A stretch of DNA of 64,000 bases. Origin: Paenibacillus sp. UNC451MF. GTDB taxonomy: Bacteria; Bacillota; Bacilli; Paenibacillales; NBRC-103111. A program made the position numbers and the translations under genes. Position 1 is the stretch's first letter, and each line of letters opens with the position of its first letter. Location of the stretch: NCBI RefSeq assembly GCF_000686845.1, contig NZ_KK366026.1, forward strand, positions 135,271 to 199,270, in the 5' to 3' direction. The notes below the pieces were generated by a model, which worked only from the letters and a program-made list of their open reading frames with translations, was not told the origin of the DNA and did no database searches. Shown here one piece after another: positions 8,189 to 17,065 of this stretch.

Positions 8189-10636
8189 TCACAAGCTTTT
8201 TCGTATATTGTGCCATGCTTCTAACAGCTGGCGTCGGGTTACCGCCGGTGGACCTGCATTATATTTCAAAGTCTCCTGCAGCCGGATAAAACGAAGCAGA
8301 GACTCACGTTGAGCATCGGAGCCATATGAACGTGTCAGCAAATACTCCCTTAGGGTCTGTGTCGGTTCCGCGCGTCCCCATCGACGCTGCAGCTTCTTCC
8401 ACACGCGATCAGACGCCCGCTGTACGGCATAGGCACGTACTCCGCCAAATCTTGCACCTCTGCGGAGCCGAATAGGTTTTTCTGCCTGTTCATCTGGCCG
8501 GTTACCTGCTGCGCCGGATTTAAAAGTAATCCACATGTGGATAAATATAGCTATTAAGCATGCTGCAGCTATCCACAAGGATAAAGGCAGCCAAGGCCGA
8601 ATCCACAGCCATCCATTGTGGAAAAATGCGACCCCTTCTTTAGCTAATGTGGATAGGGTCTCTAAGAGGCCGATACCAGTGGGGATAAGCTGCGATAAAG
8701 ATGAAGCCTGGCTCAGCAAGCGCTGCCATACAGAGCCGTCCGCTTTCTGATCAGAGGAAGGAGCCACCGTTTCGGCTGAAGCCGTCCGGACGTTGCTATC
8801 GGGAGCCGCTCCGCCGCTATAACCCGGTGTCGGGTCAAATGGAACCCATCCTTCCGAAGGCACATATACCTCCACCCACGAATGTGCGTTTTTATTACGC
8901 ACCTCCACGTTATAGACGGTAGCCCCGTTTGTCCCGCCCGTTTCCGTAGCAATAACCTGCCCTGGCGAAAAGCCCTTCACCCACCGGGACGGAATCCCAA
9001 CCGCCCTAAGCATAACGGCCATTGCCGTAGAAAAATGATCACAATAGCCCATTTTTTGTTCGAACAGAAATTGATCGACAAAATCCTGTCCTTCCACCGG
9101 TGGCCGCGTCTGCTCCAGATTGTATGTGTAGTGGCTGCGTAAATATTTTTGAATCGCCTGGGCTTTATCGTATGGGGTTGAGCTATTCTTCGTCACTTCG
9201 TATGCCAATTCGGACACCCGTGAAGGCAGTCTTTCAGGCAATTGCAAATAAGCATCATCTGCTTCAATGACTCCCGCTGCTTCTGATGAAGACTGCGTAC
9301 TTGCCGCACGGTCCCAGGATGCAACCTGAACGGAATAAGACGATAACGGATCTGCTAATGCCGGTAAAAAATAACGTCCTGACCTTTGATCCTTCCAAAC
9401 CCATTCCGGAGAGATGGGCTGACCGTTCTGTGAAACAAGCGAATCGATTTGGGTCAATTCACCTCCCAAAAACAGTTGGGTAAAACGCTGCTTGAGGAAG
9501 ATTTGCTGCATAACGATCTTTTTATCTGCATCTGCCGGGTTATGAACCGCCGTCTTCATCTCTGAAGCGTCACTACTGCTATCCGTCTGTGTAAACGAAG
9601 ACGACATTTGGACCGGATCGGAATCCGATGCATACCAACCACGACCGGTGTAGGTCGCCTTCGAATCGCCCCGCCAATAAGTCAACTGCGTGGTCCTTGC
9701 CACAAAGACGACGGTATCATCCTGAATTAACGGATAGCCGAGGAGAGAATCGTCCGACCCGTAGCCTGTTTTTCCTGCGGAGGCCAACCTGTTGTCCGAA
9801 GCAGCCCCTTCCAGGAAATGCAAATGTTCCTGCCACGAGGCAAGCGGTCCCGACCAATCGATCGACTTTCCCTGTACCGGATGCTGCAGCGCCCCGGCCC
9901 ATGCTCCTAGCATTAAGAGTCCAGTCAAAGCGCAGCTTGCTGCAATAGGTGTCCATAGACTCGAACGTTCTTGTCTATACGGAGGCGAACGGAATCCGTA
10001 TGCACTGGTGCCGCTCCGTTTCCAGCGAGTCCATCGCTCCGCTTGCAGCCAACCTTGCAGCAGCAATCCTGCCCCTGCAGCGCTAAGCAGACCATAGGAC
10101 ATATCCTTGTCAAAAATAAGTTGCAAAGCGATGAGATAAATTAGCGTCATCATGACAAACCACAGCAGCTGCTGACGATCGGCTACGAACGATTGCAGCA
10201 CCCAGATAAAAAAGCCCCAGCCTGTTACAAACAGCATGGTCCGCGTAGCCGGTGATATATATTCCAGCTGCCCTTGGGCAGCATGAACGGCATCCTGATT
10301 AAGATCATGCAGCCATGACAGCCACCAATCGCCTCCTGGAAGCCATTGTCCGCTATGAAGCACAGCTGTTGCTGCGAAAATAATCGCTATCCTGAGAGGC
10401 CAGGCGACCGCTCCGGGCATACGAAGCGTATCGAGAGCAAGAAATAGCGCGAAAGCAACCAAAAACGGCGTAATCCGGTACACTTCCGTGAAATCGGATA
10501 GCTGCTGCAGCGGAACGAGCCAAGCCCGGATGAGCCAGAAAAGGAGCAGAGCGTAACCGATACGCAGCGTCCATGGTTGATCCGGCTCAGCCACAGCATT
10601 AGGCTCCGGCTGCGGCATGATTGGCTTCTGCGCCAT
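8189..10636 (-). CDS. yebA: Membrane transglutaminase-like protein (TgpA/YebA type)
   Basis: About 815 residues. An N-terminal block of roughly five to seven membrane helices (about residues 25-200) is followed by a large extracytoplasmic region containing a transglutaminase-like core. The catalytic triad is visible as Cys532 (GYCDHFS), His585 (NAHSWVEV) and Asp601 (PFDPTPG). A further membrane helix and a cytoplasmic DUF4129-like tail complete it. Members are thought to act on proteins or peptides at the cell surface; the substrate is unknown. The start is the ATG at 10636, behind GGAGGGGGTGA inside the end of the DUF58 gene; the 38-base overlap indicates translational coupling. An open frame upstream to 10780 is not the real N-terminus. 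Confidence 0.9.
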   Translation of the reverse strand: MAQKPIMPQPEPNAVAEPDQPWTLRIGYALLLFWLIRAWLVPLQQLSDFTEVYRITPFLVAFALFLALDTLRMPGAVAWPLRIAIIFAATAVLHSGQWLPGGDWWLSWLHDLNQDAVHAAQGQLEYISPATRTMLFVTGWGFFIWVLQSFVADRQQLLWFVMMTLIYLIALQLIFDKDMSYGLLSAAGAGLLLQGWLQAERWTRWKRSGTSAYGFRSPPYRQERSSLWTPIAASCALTGLLMLGAWAGALQHPVQGKSIDWSGPLASWQEHLHFLEGAASDNRLASAGKTGYGSDDSLLGYPLIQDDTVVFVARTTQLTYWRGDSKATYTGRGWYASDSDPVQMSSSFTQTDSSSDASEMKTAVHNPADADKKIVMQQIFLKQRFTQLFLGGELTQIDSLVSQNGQPISPEWVWKDQRSGRYFLPALADPLSSYSVQVASWDRAASTQSSSEAAGVIEADDAYLQLPERLPSRVSELAYEVTKNSSTPYDKAQAIQKYLRSHYTYNLEQTRPPVEGQDFVDQFLFEQKMGYCDHFSTAMAVMLRAVGIPSRWVKGFSPGQVIATETGGTNGATVYNVEVRNKNAHSWVEVYVPSEGWVPFDPTPGYSGGAAPDSNVRTASAETVAPSSDQKADGSVWQRLLSQASSLSQLIPTGIGLLETLSTLAKEGVAFFHNGWLWIRPWLPLSLWIAAACLIAIFIHMWITFKSGAAGNRPDEQAEKPIRLRRGARFGGVRAYAVQRASDRVWKKLQRRWGRAEPTQTLREYLLTRSYGSDAQRESLLRFIRLQETLKYNAGPPAVTRRQLLEAWHNIRKSL

Positions 10637-11834
10637 AACTCTCACCCCCTCCGGCGGTGCGTCGATTCGATGCGCTGACCGCCGTAAACCGGCATCCGGC
10701 AGCTTCAGCCTGCCGCCGCCACTCCTGCACGGCATCGGGCGAAGCCTCCTTGCCGTGAACGTACACCATGTGAACGGCACGCTCCCGCAGCCGGAACAGG
10801 ACTCGCATCAGCTGCTCATCCGGCTGAGCCGTGACGACGGCGATCACAGCCCCTCGCCCGGCGTGCAGCACCTCGTGCTGCACGCTCGGTGCCAGGGGGC
10901 TGTCGCCATCGCATGACAGCTGCGCAAGCAGCTCGAGCAGCTCTGCGAAGCGCTCGCGTCCGCGCGCTTCGATGGACCGCCCTTGCCGATCCGTAGCGGC
11001 AAGGTGCACGCCCATGCCCAGCTGCAGCGCGCGCTGGGCGAGCCCTGCAGCGGCCTCGACCGCCGTCCCGAACGCCTCTGCGTTCGGCACGCCCTTGGCC
11101 GCGTCGAGGCAGATGAGCAGCCGGTCAGCGCCGGGCTGCTCGGTCTCTTTCGCGCGCAAAGCTCCTGCGCGCGCGGTGGAGCGCCAGTGGATCCGGTTCA
11201 ACGGATCCCCCGGCGCATAGGGCCGCGTCCCGTACGCCAGCGTGGACGCGGCCTGCCGCTGCAGCTGAGGCTGCGGCCCCGAGCGCGGGAGCTCTTCTCC
11301 CGCGCCCTCCGCGGCCGTCTGCAGCTGCAGCGGCCTTGGCAGCACCAGCATTCGGTGCTGGCCGGTTTGCACGCTGCGGCGATGGATGCGCAGCAGCCCG
11401 AAGGCGTCGATAATCCCGGTGCCGGATTCCTCCAGCCGGTATAAGCCTCGCGGCATACCGGGCAGCAGGAGCAACGCCTTCGCCTCGCCGTTCAAATTTA
11501 AGCGAACAGTGTCCCGAACAACAACCGTCTCTCCAGTTCCGGTATTCATCCAGCGGTCCTCTATAAGCAGCCACCCAAGAGGCATTAACGGGAAGCCATA
11601 CCTCAGTTGGAGGGTGATTTCTACCGTTTCTCCACTCCAGCACCGAATCGGCTCTTTGGGTCGTTCCACACGAATCGGGCGCATTAAGCCGATAGTGCCG
11701 ACACCTAAATAGAGTAACAGCAGGCTGAACCCATAAAAACAAATCCAGGCTGAACGACCGCCGAACATCTCAGACCAATACCAAGCTCCACCCCAGCAAA
11801 CAAACAGCAGCAGTGTAATGAATACATTTCGCAT
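10599..11834 (-). CDS. yeaD: DUF58 domain protein (YeaD type)
   Basis: 411 residues with two N-terminal membrane helices (about residues 4-52) and a central DUF58 domain marked by YGTRPYAPGDPLNRIHW near residue 200, followed by a von Willebrand A-like fold (LICLDAAKG). DUF58 proteins almost always pair with a MoxR ATPase and often with a transglutaminase-like protein; the complex may act in assembly or cofactor insertion, though the function is unproven. It starts 12 bases after yeaC and overlaps yebA. The middle of the gene is markedly GC-rich compared with its neighbours, with long runs of Ala/Arg/Leu codons. Confidence 0.9.
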   Translation of the reverse strand: MRNVFITLLLFVCWGGAWYWSEMFGGRSAWICFYGFSLLLLYLGVGTIGLMRPIRVERPKEPIRCWSGETVEITLQLRYGFPLMPLGWLLIEDRWMNTGTGETVVVRDTVRLNLNGEAKALLLLPGMPRGLYRLEESGTGIIDAFGLLRIHRRSVQTGQHRMLVLPRPLQLQTAAEGAGEELPRSGPQPQLQRQAASTLAYGTRPYAPGDPLNRIHWRSTARAGALRAKETEQPGADRLLICLDAAKGVPNAEAFGTAVEAAAGLAQRALQLGMGVHLAATDRQGRSIEARGRERFAELLELLAQLSCDGDSPLAPSVQHEVLHAGRGAVIAVVTAQPDEQLMRVLFRLRERAVHMVYVHGKEASPDAVQEWRRQAEAAGCRFTAVSASNRRTAGGGESYGAEANHAAAGA

Positions 11835-11846
11835 GTCTGGACCCCC

Positions 11847-12824
11847 TTACTGTGCCGGGGCGTAGCGACGTGCCGGAATCGGGGCCGCCGCAGCGATCGA
11901 TTCCATAATCGTCTCGCTTTGTTTGCCCGCCATCGCCGCTTCAGCCGTTAGCATCAGCCGATGCGCGAGTACAGGAAGCGCCATCTGCTTCACGTCATCG
12001 GGAATAACAAAGCCTCTTCCGGACAAAAACGCCCTCCCTTGAGCCGCCCGCATCAAAGCAATAGACGCTCGAGGACTTGCCCCGAGCGCAATGTCCAGAT
12101 GCTTCCTCGTCGAAGTCACCAGCTGCACAATGTAGCTTTTTACGGTGTCATCGACATGAACTCTCGCCGCTTCCTTCTGCAGAGAAACGAATTCTTCCGG
12201 CAGCAGCAGCGGGCGCAGCTGACTGATAGGATGCCGCTCCTCGACCCGGTTCAACAGTTCCATTTCTTCTGCAGCATCGGGATAACCGAGACTCAGTTTC
12301 ATCAAGAAACGATCGAGTTGGGCCTCTGGCAGCAGGAACGTCCCGGAAAAATCAATCGGATTTTGCGTAGCCAGCAAAAAAAATGGCTCCGGCAGCGGAT
12401 GTGTTGCACCGTCCACCGTAATTCGCTTCTCCTCCATAGCTTCCAACAGTGCCGACTGTGTGCGCGGCGTAGCTCTGTTCAGCTCATCAGCCAAGACGAG
12501 ATTAGCCATTAATGGACCGGGACGAAATTCGAACTGCGATGTTTGCTGATTGAAGATGCTGCTTCCCGTCAGATCCGACGGCAGCAAATCAGGTGTACAT
12601 TGGATGCGCTGAAAGCTGCCGTCGATCGTTCGGGACAAAGCGCGAACCAGCATCGTCTTCCCCACACCCGGAACGTCCTCCAGCAGCACATGCCCTCCGC
12701 ATAAAAGGGCGATCAGCAGCTTTTCTATGACATCGCGTTTGCCGATAATTACTTTCTCCATTTGATAGATGACTCGTTCTAGCATTGCCTGCGGGGGATC
12801 AAAAAAAGATGAATGCACCTGCAT
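11847..12824 (-). CDS. yeaC: MoxR-family AAA+ ATPase (YeaC type)
   Basis: 325 residues. Walker A GVGKT is at residues 53-57; Walker B with sensor region (LVLADELNRATPRTQ) is near 108; the ATQNP sensor 1 motif follows, and the C-terminal lid domain is helical. MoxR ATPases act as chaperones for metal-cofactor or protein complex maturation, usually with a DUF58 partner, which here is the next gene. The start at 12824 has AAGGAGG about 10 bases upstream; an ATG 30 bases earlier has none. First gene of a three-gene unit ending in yebA. Confidence 0.9.
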   Translation of the reverse strand: MQVHSSFFDPPQAMLERVIYQMEKVIIGKRDVIEKLLIALLCGGHVLLEDVPGVGKTMLVRALSRTIDGSFQRIQCTPDLLPSDLTGSSIFNQQTSQFEFRPGPLMANLVLADELNRATPRTQSALLEAMEEKRITVDGATHPLPEPFFLLATQNPIDFSGTFLLPEAQLDRFLMKLSLGYPDAAEEMELLNRVEERHPISQLRPLLLPEEFVSLQKEAARVHVDDTVKSYIVQLVTSTRKHLDIALGASPRASIALMRAAQGRAFLSGRGFVIPDDVKQMALPVLAHRLMLTAEAAMAGKQSETIMESIAAAAPIPARRYAPAQ

Positions 12825-13032
12825 CTTGAACCTGCCTCCTTCAATAGATTTCATTCTATTGAATCTAGTATTTCCAAACCTCCCTCCTTTTAGACTGTGC
12901 TATAAACGAGCTCCTTGCTTCCTATGGCTTCGTGCGCTATTTTTAATCCCTTTCTTCACTGCGGCTGCTGATAGAATCAAAATGAAATCTCCTTTGCCTG
13001 GTAGCATATAGCCCCTACTAATGTTCTTATTG
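12825..13032. other. Intergenic, no gene seen
   Basis: The region upstream of yeaC carries no convincing open frame. A second AAAGGAGGGAGG sequence near 12889 leads only to a very short frame. The yeaC promoter was not recognised with confidence. Confidence 0.5.
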
Positions 13033-13068
13033 CAAAACAAATAAGAGAGTGCCTCATTAGCACTCTCC
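13033..13068 (-). terminator. Intrinsic terminator after the alpha/beta hydrolase gene
   Basis: GAGAGTGC / GCACTCTC hairpin (13045-13067) followed on the minus strand by TTATTTGTTTT. Confidence 0.75.
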
Positions 13069-13149
13069 TGAACTAGCTACAATTCTATTTAATCTCATTT
13101 AATAATAGCTTTATTAATTCATATTAGCGTCATCTGGCAGACATACTTC

Positions 13150-14322
13150 CTACACTAGATGTTGTATAGAAGAACAAACGACGCAATCCTGCTCATCCGT
13201 AACAAGGATAAAGTATGCCTTGGCCCCTTCAGGAATATCCGCTTTAATCACGCACTCCAATTGATCGATCTTCGCCTCGGCGATTTCCCAATTCATATGG
13301 AACCAGTCTGACGTATCCGCAGCATAGCGCAGCTCCGCTGCCTTAATCCCTCTCTCTGCTGCGTAGCGAACCGCGACCTGACCGTCAGCTGCTGCTTGTT
13401 CTGATAATTGCACGAGAGGCAGGCCGTCCCGAACGATTTGATCCGCAAACGCGTAAATCTCCTTGGGCTTCCACCCCATACCATGGGAGTGGCCTAGTCC
13501 GAATTGAATGCTGAGCAGCGATTCCTTACGTCGGCTTCGAGCCGTATCATACGACTTGCTAAACAGATGCAGCGGAAAATGTTGGTCCGCATTCCCATTC
13601 ACCCACAGCATCGGCATCGTAATATGCGGCAAATGTGCCGAAGGGTCCCAAAGCCGCTTAATCTTCTCAGCATCCGCCTCGGGCATTCTTGCGAAGCCTT
13701 CGCCGTAACGATTCGTCGCCTCGTACAGGTAACCGCAGCCGTATACAGGAATGGAAAATACAAAACGCTGATCTACGCCGGACACAATGCTCGTTATGAT
13801 GCCTCCCCAAGAAATGCCGTGAATCCCTACCCTTGCGGAGTCCACTTCATCTAACGAGCGCAGAAATGAATGCGCCTTAATAACAGCGGCTACCGCATGG
13901 TACATCCACTGCTCCTCGACTGGAAGCGCATAATCTTCAAATACTTCTTGTCGTGAAGGTCCGCTCCAATCATGCGACGGGCGCTTGCCTTCACTATCCT
14001 TGGCTAAAGGCAGATGTCCTTCCAAATCCATTGCGATGGCCGCATACCCGCGGTCCGTCCACAGCTTGATCCATTCATGAAAGGCTGTCCCCCCGCCGCC
14101 ATGCACTAATACTACGGCCGGAACTTTTGTGTCAGCCGCTGAAGCAGGCACTCCGTAGTAGGCAAACACGCGAGTCGGCTTCCCTTGATAAGGCTCTCCC
14201 TCGAAATAAATCGCTTGAATGTCCCCCTCGTTCAGTTCAGGAACGGAAATGATCTCAGGAACTTGAGTCAGCTTGGCAAGATTCCAGGGGTGAGATACAG
14301 GGGTTTCAGATTGGCTAGACAA
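13150..14322 (-). CDS. Alpha/beta hydrolase, acetyl-esterase/dienelactone-hydrolase-like
   Basis: 390 residues, no signal peptide, so probably cytoplasmic. The oxyanion motif VVLVHGGGG is near residue 75. The nucleophile elbow GISWGG is near 170, a candidate acid is in NGNAD near 245, and the His is in GLGHSHG near 283: a complete Ser-Asp-His triad. Relatives remove acetyl or other ester groups from sugars. It lies downstream of a GH95-like gene in a carbohydrate locus, so deacylating imported oligosaccharides is a reasonable guess. Start is TTG at 14322 with GAGGAGG 8 bases upstream; the C-terminal 85 residues form an extra beta-rich domain. Confidence 0.8.
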   Translation of the reverse strand: MSSQSETPVSHPWNLAKLTQVPEIISVPELNEGDIQAIYFEGEPYQGKPTRVFAYYGVPASAADTKVPAVVLVHGGGGTAFHEWIKLWTDRGYAAIAMDLEGHLPLAKDSEGKRPSHDWSGPSRQEVFEDYALPVEEQWMYHAVAAVIKAHSFLRSLDEVDSARVGIHGISWGGIITSIVSGVDQRFVFSIPVYGCGYLYEATNRYGEGFARMPEADAEKIKRLWDPSAHLPHITMPMLWVNGNADQHFPLHLFSKSYDTARSRRKESLLSIQFGLGHSHGMGWKPKEIYAFADQIVRDGLPLVQLSEQAAADGQVAVRYAAERGIKAAELRYAADTSDWFHMNWEIAEAKIDQLECVIKADIPEGAKAYFILVTDEQDCVVCSSIQHLV

Positions 14323-14445
14323 ACGGTTTTCCTCCTCATGTACAATGGCTCTGAATAATTATTTAAAATTATAGCATTATGCTGAAACCGGGAACATTGC
14401 CTATCCTAATGTAAATTTGTATTAAATTCACTTAGAAAGCAAAAG

Positions 14446-14636
14446 AGGGGGTGCATAATGCCCCCCTGGTTCTGTCGATAAATCTGTATTTCGGGAAATA
14501 TGCTTTATAGGTAAGTGGAGTGTGCCTCGGAGCGGGTTTCAACAGCGGCTGGAGGGATATACTCCACTGGAGTATATTAGCAATATTTCAAGTTTTTCAG
14601 GTTTCTTGATAATCTAGGGGTGCAGAATGCCACCCT
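14446..14636. repeat. Pair of near-identical GC-rich stem-loops
   Basis: GGGGGTGCATAATGCCCCCC (about 14447-14466) and GGGGTGCAGAATGCCACCC (about 14617-14635) are two copies of one self-complementary element about 170 bases apart in the gap between the hydrolase and GH95 genes. Read on the minus strand the lower one is followed by TCTTTTG and could act as a terminator or attenuator. Confidence 0.6.
14557..14577. promoter_or_regulatory. 21-bp palindrome, possible operator
   Basis: ATATACTCCA, one base, TGGAGTATAT: ten-base perfect arms in the GH95-hydrolase gap, between the two GC-rich stem-loops. The symmetry fits a dimeric DNA-binding protein. No cognate regulator can be named. Confidence 0.5.
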
Positions 14637-14642
14637 CTTATC

Positions 14643-17033
14643 TTAATGCAGATAGTTTAATACAAGCCGAACGGGAACTCCCGCTTCCAGCTGTACATTA
14701 CGAATGCGGTCTCCATCGACATTGAATCCTTGCACTTCTGCAACCGGCTGCGGAAGCTGAATATCTATGGTCTGGCTCCGATTTCTTGAGCAAAGCTCCA
14801 GTTCAACGGTACCTGCATCCTGATCCCAAGCAACGGATACTTCCACTGCTCCTCGAGCTAACAGCGGTCCTGCATGGCCCTTTCTCCACTTGGTCGGCAG
14901 CGCAGGTAGAACGCGGATAGTCCCGTTTAAGGAGAACAAGAGCATCTCTTGAATCGCCGCACTCCATCCCATGTTAGCGTCGATCTGGAACGGCGCCCAG
15001 TCCGCATCGACGCCGATGCCCATTTTGCGCCAGTCGTTATGGAACGTGTAGAAATTGTTGATGACACACGTGCGGCTCAGCAGATCAAGGCATTCCAGAG
15101 CCAAATCACCTTCACCCATCCGAGCGTAGTGATTGGACATATGAGCTAACGACCAGCCAGTCTGCTCCTTTAACCCAATTACCAACCGTTTTTTGGCGGC
15201 AGTAACGAACGCTTCGAACAGCTCAGGGTCATTGTCCCTGGATACTTCCGTACCCGGAAACACAGGATAAATATGGGATTGATGGCGATGGTGATAATTG
15301 TCATGGAAATCCGGATGCATCCATTCGCTTACCGCTCCATCCTCATTAATGCGGTAAGGGCGAATTTTACTCAGCATCGTCTTCCATTTGCCGATTTCAT
15401 CTGCGAACGCCTCCGCTTTTTCGGCACCCTCAATCAAATGTGCAAGCACCTCCTTGGCAATCGCAAAGTCCATCGTACTGTTGATGGCCGTTTCCGTAAG
15501 TGGCTTTTTCCCAGGACCTTGCGAATAGTTGCCAGGGAAATTTTCCGGCGAATTCGAAGGACAACTGACATAGTAACCCTCTTCATCCTCAAAGAAGAAG
15601 TCCTCGTAGAATAGCGCCGTCTCCCTTAAGAACGGCAATGCGCGCTCCCGTAAAAACTGTACGTCACCCGTATACAAATAATAATCGTAATAGTGCTGTG
15701 CGATCCAACCGGCTGCTCCGGTCCAGTGAATGATATGCGGCGCCTTATGCTTCAATAGCCCTGTATCCGGCGATGTCGGCGCCGGAATGTAAATTCCGCG
15801 GCAGCCATACAGACGCTGAGCGTTTGTACGGAAATCGTCCATCAGCCGATCGAAATAATCAAACATCGCAAGCAACAGCTCTGGCATGTTCCCCGTTAAT
15901 GCTTGCCAGTAGATCATCTGGATATTTTCGTTAGACATGTTAAACGCCCACATGCCTTCGTACTCACCGCACCATAAGCCATATAAGTGGCATGGCTGGC
16001 CCCCATCGCGGGAGCTCGAAATGAGCAAATACCGGCCGTATGCCCACATTTTTTCCGTCATTTCAAGCGACGCTTCGCCCTTGTACGCATCCAACAGCAG
16101 CTCCTCATTGGAGCGAGTGTAGCTCTCCGCGCCAAGATCTAGACTCACAGCTCGGAAAAGACGACCATGCTCAACGGCATGGCTTTTCAGCAGACTTTCA
16201 TAGCTTGGTTTGATCTCAGCCAAGCTTCGTTGAGCCTGTGACCATTCGGCAGTACGTGCTCCCTTAACGAACAATTGAAGGATAACCAGAACACTATCCG
16301 CGCCATGAACCTTCAACCTGTCTTCCCCTGCTTCCAGCGTTCCTCCCTGAGGGATTACTCTGGCAACGGCACCGAAATCGGTTTGATCGTCGTTTTCAGC
16401 AGCATAGAACAAATACTCTCCGTCGGTCCTTTGCTCGACCTTCTCCGGAAGAGTAGCCGATTTACGAACGTCCTTCGGGTCGTGGAGCTCCAATCGAAAT
16501 TCCGCCTGTACTTTATCTGCTCCCTCTGCCCGAATTTCATAGACGATGACATCGTCGGGACGGGAGACAAACAACGAACGATTGTAACGTGTTTCACCGT
16601 CACGCCAAGAAACCGCCACTTCCCCTGTCTCCATATTCAATTCCCTCTGGTAAGCTTTAAAACCGTAAGGAGAAGGCATAATGACCTTAAGGTCGGCAAG
16701 CGGCAGCGGCCATGCCATCCTTGGTTTATAGCCCCGCTCCTCCAGAGCATCTGCCAAAATCCGGTTGGCCTTGGGAGCATCGCCGCCCAGCATAAGGCTT
16801 CTTACTTCCGGCAGCTTGTCGCTTACATCCGGCAGTTCCGGCGTTTGACTGCCCCGCCATAGCTCCTCATGGGTAAGCATGATCGTTTCCTCATATACAC
16901 TGCCATAGACGGCAGCTCCAATCTTCCCGTTACCGGAAGGCAATGCCTCGCGCCATTTGGCTCCCCACCAGGAGGAAGGGTAGCTAAGTATCAGTTTATT
17001 TTTCACAGATTGCTGTTGATCTTGCGAACTCAT
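14643..17033 (-). CDS. Glycoside hydrolase family 95-like enzyme (alpha-L-fucosidase/galactosidase type)
   Basis: About 796 residues without a signal peptide, so the enzyme should act inside the cell on imported oligosaccharides. The N-terminal beta domain has EALPSGNGKIGAAVYG and HEELWRGSQ, the family's usual opening. The (alpha/alpha)6 catalytic domain includes the PSNSPEN motif, RHQSHIYPVFPG and a GWSLAHMSNHYARM segment, all typical of GH95. The exact sugar is uncertain, since GH95 includes 1,2-alpha-L-fucosidases and L-galactosidases. The start at 17033 (second ATG) is favoured because AAAGGA is 8-9 bases upstream of it but only about 2 from the ATG at 17039. It follows two binding-protein genes. 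Confidence 0.85.
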   Translation of the reverse strand: MSSQDQQQSVKNKLILSYPSSWWGAKWREALPSGNGKIGAAVYGSVYEETIMLTHEELWRGSQTPELPDVSDKLPEVRSLMLGGDAPKANRILADALEERGYKPRMAWPLPLADLKVIMPSPYGFKAYQRELNMETGEVAVSWRDGETRYNRSLFVSRPDDVIVYEIRAEGADKVQAEFRLELHDPKDVRKSATLPEKVEQRTDGEYLFYAAENDDQTDFGAVARVIPQGGTLEAGEDRLKVHGADSVLVILQLFVKGARTAEWSQAQRSLAEIKPSYESLLKSHAVEHGRLFRAVSLDLGAESYTRSNEELLLDAYKGEASLEMTEKMWAYGRYLLISSSRDGGQPCHLYGLWCGEYEGMWAFNMSNENIQMIYWQALTGNMPELLLAMFDYFDRLMDDFRTNAQRLYGCRGIYIPAPTSPDTGLLKHKAPHIIHWTGAAGWIAQHYYDYYLYTGDVQFLRERALPFLRETALFYEDFFFEDEEGYYVSCPSNSPENFPGNYSQGPGKKPLTETAINSTMDFAIAKEVLAHLIEGAEKAEAFADEIGKWKTMLSKIRPYRINEDGAVSEWMHPDFHDNYHHRHQSHIYPVFPGTEVSRDNDPELFEAFVTAAKKRLVIGLKEQTGWSLAHMSNHYARMGEGDLALECLDLLSRTCVINNFYTFHNDWRKMGIGVDADWAPFQIDANMGWSAAIQEMLLFSLNGTIRVLPALPTKWRKGHAGPLLARGAVEVSVAWDQDAGTVELELCSRNRSQTIDIQLPQPVAEVQGFNVDGDRIRNVQLEAGVPVRLVLNYLH

Positions 17034-17065
17034 ATCCATCGTCCTTTCATTCTCTATTCCAAGGG

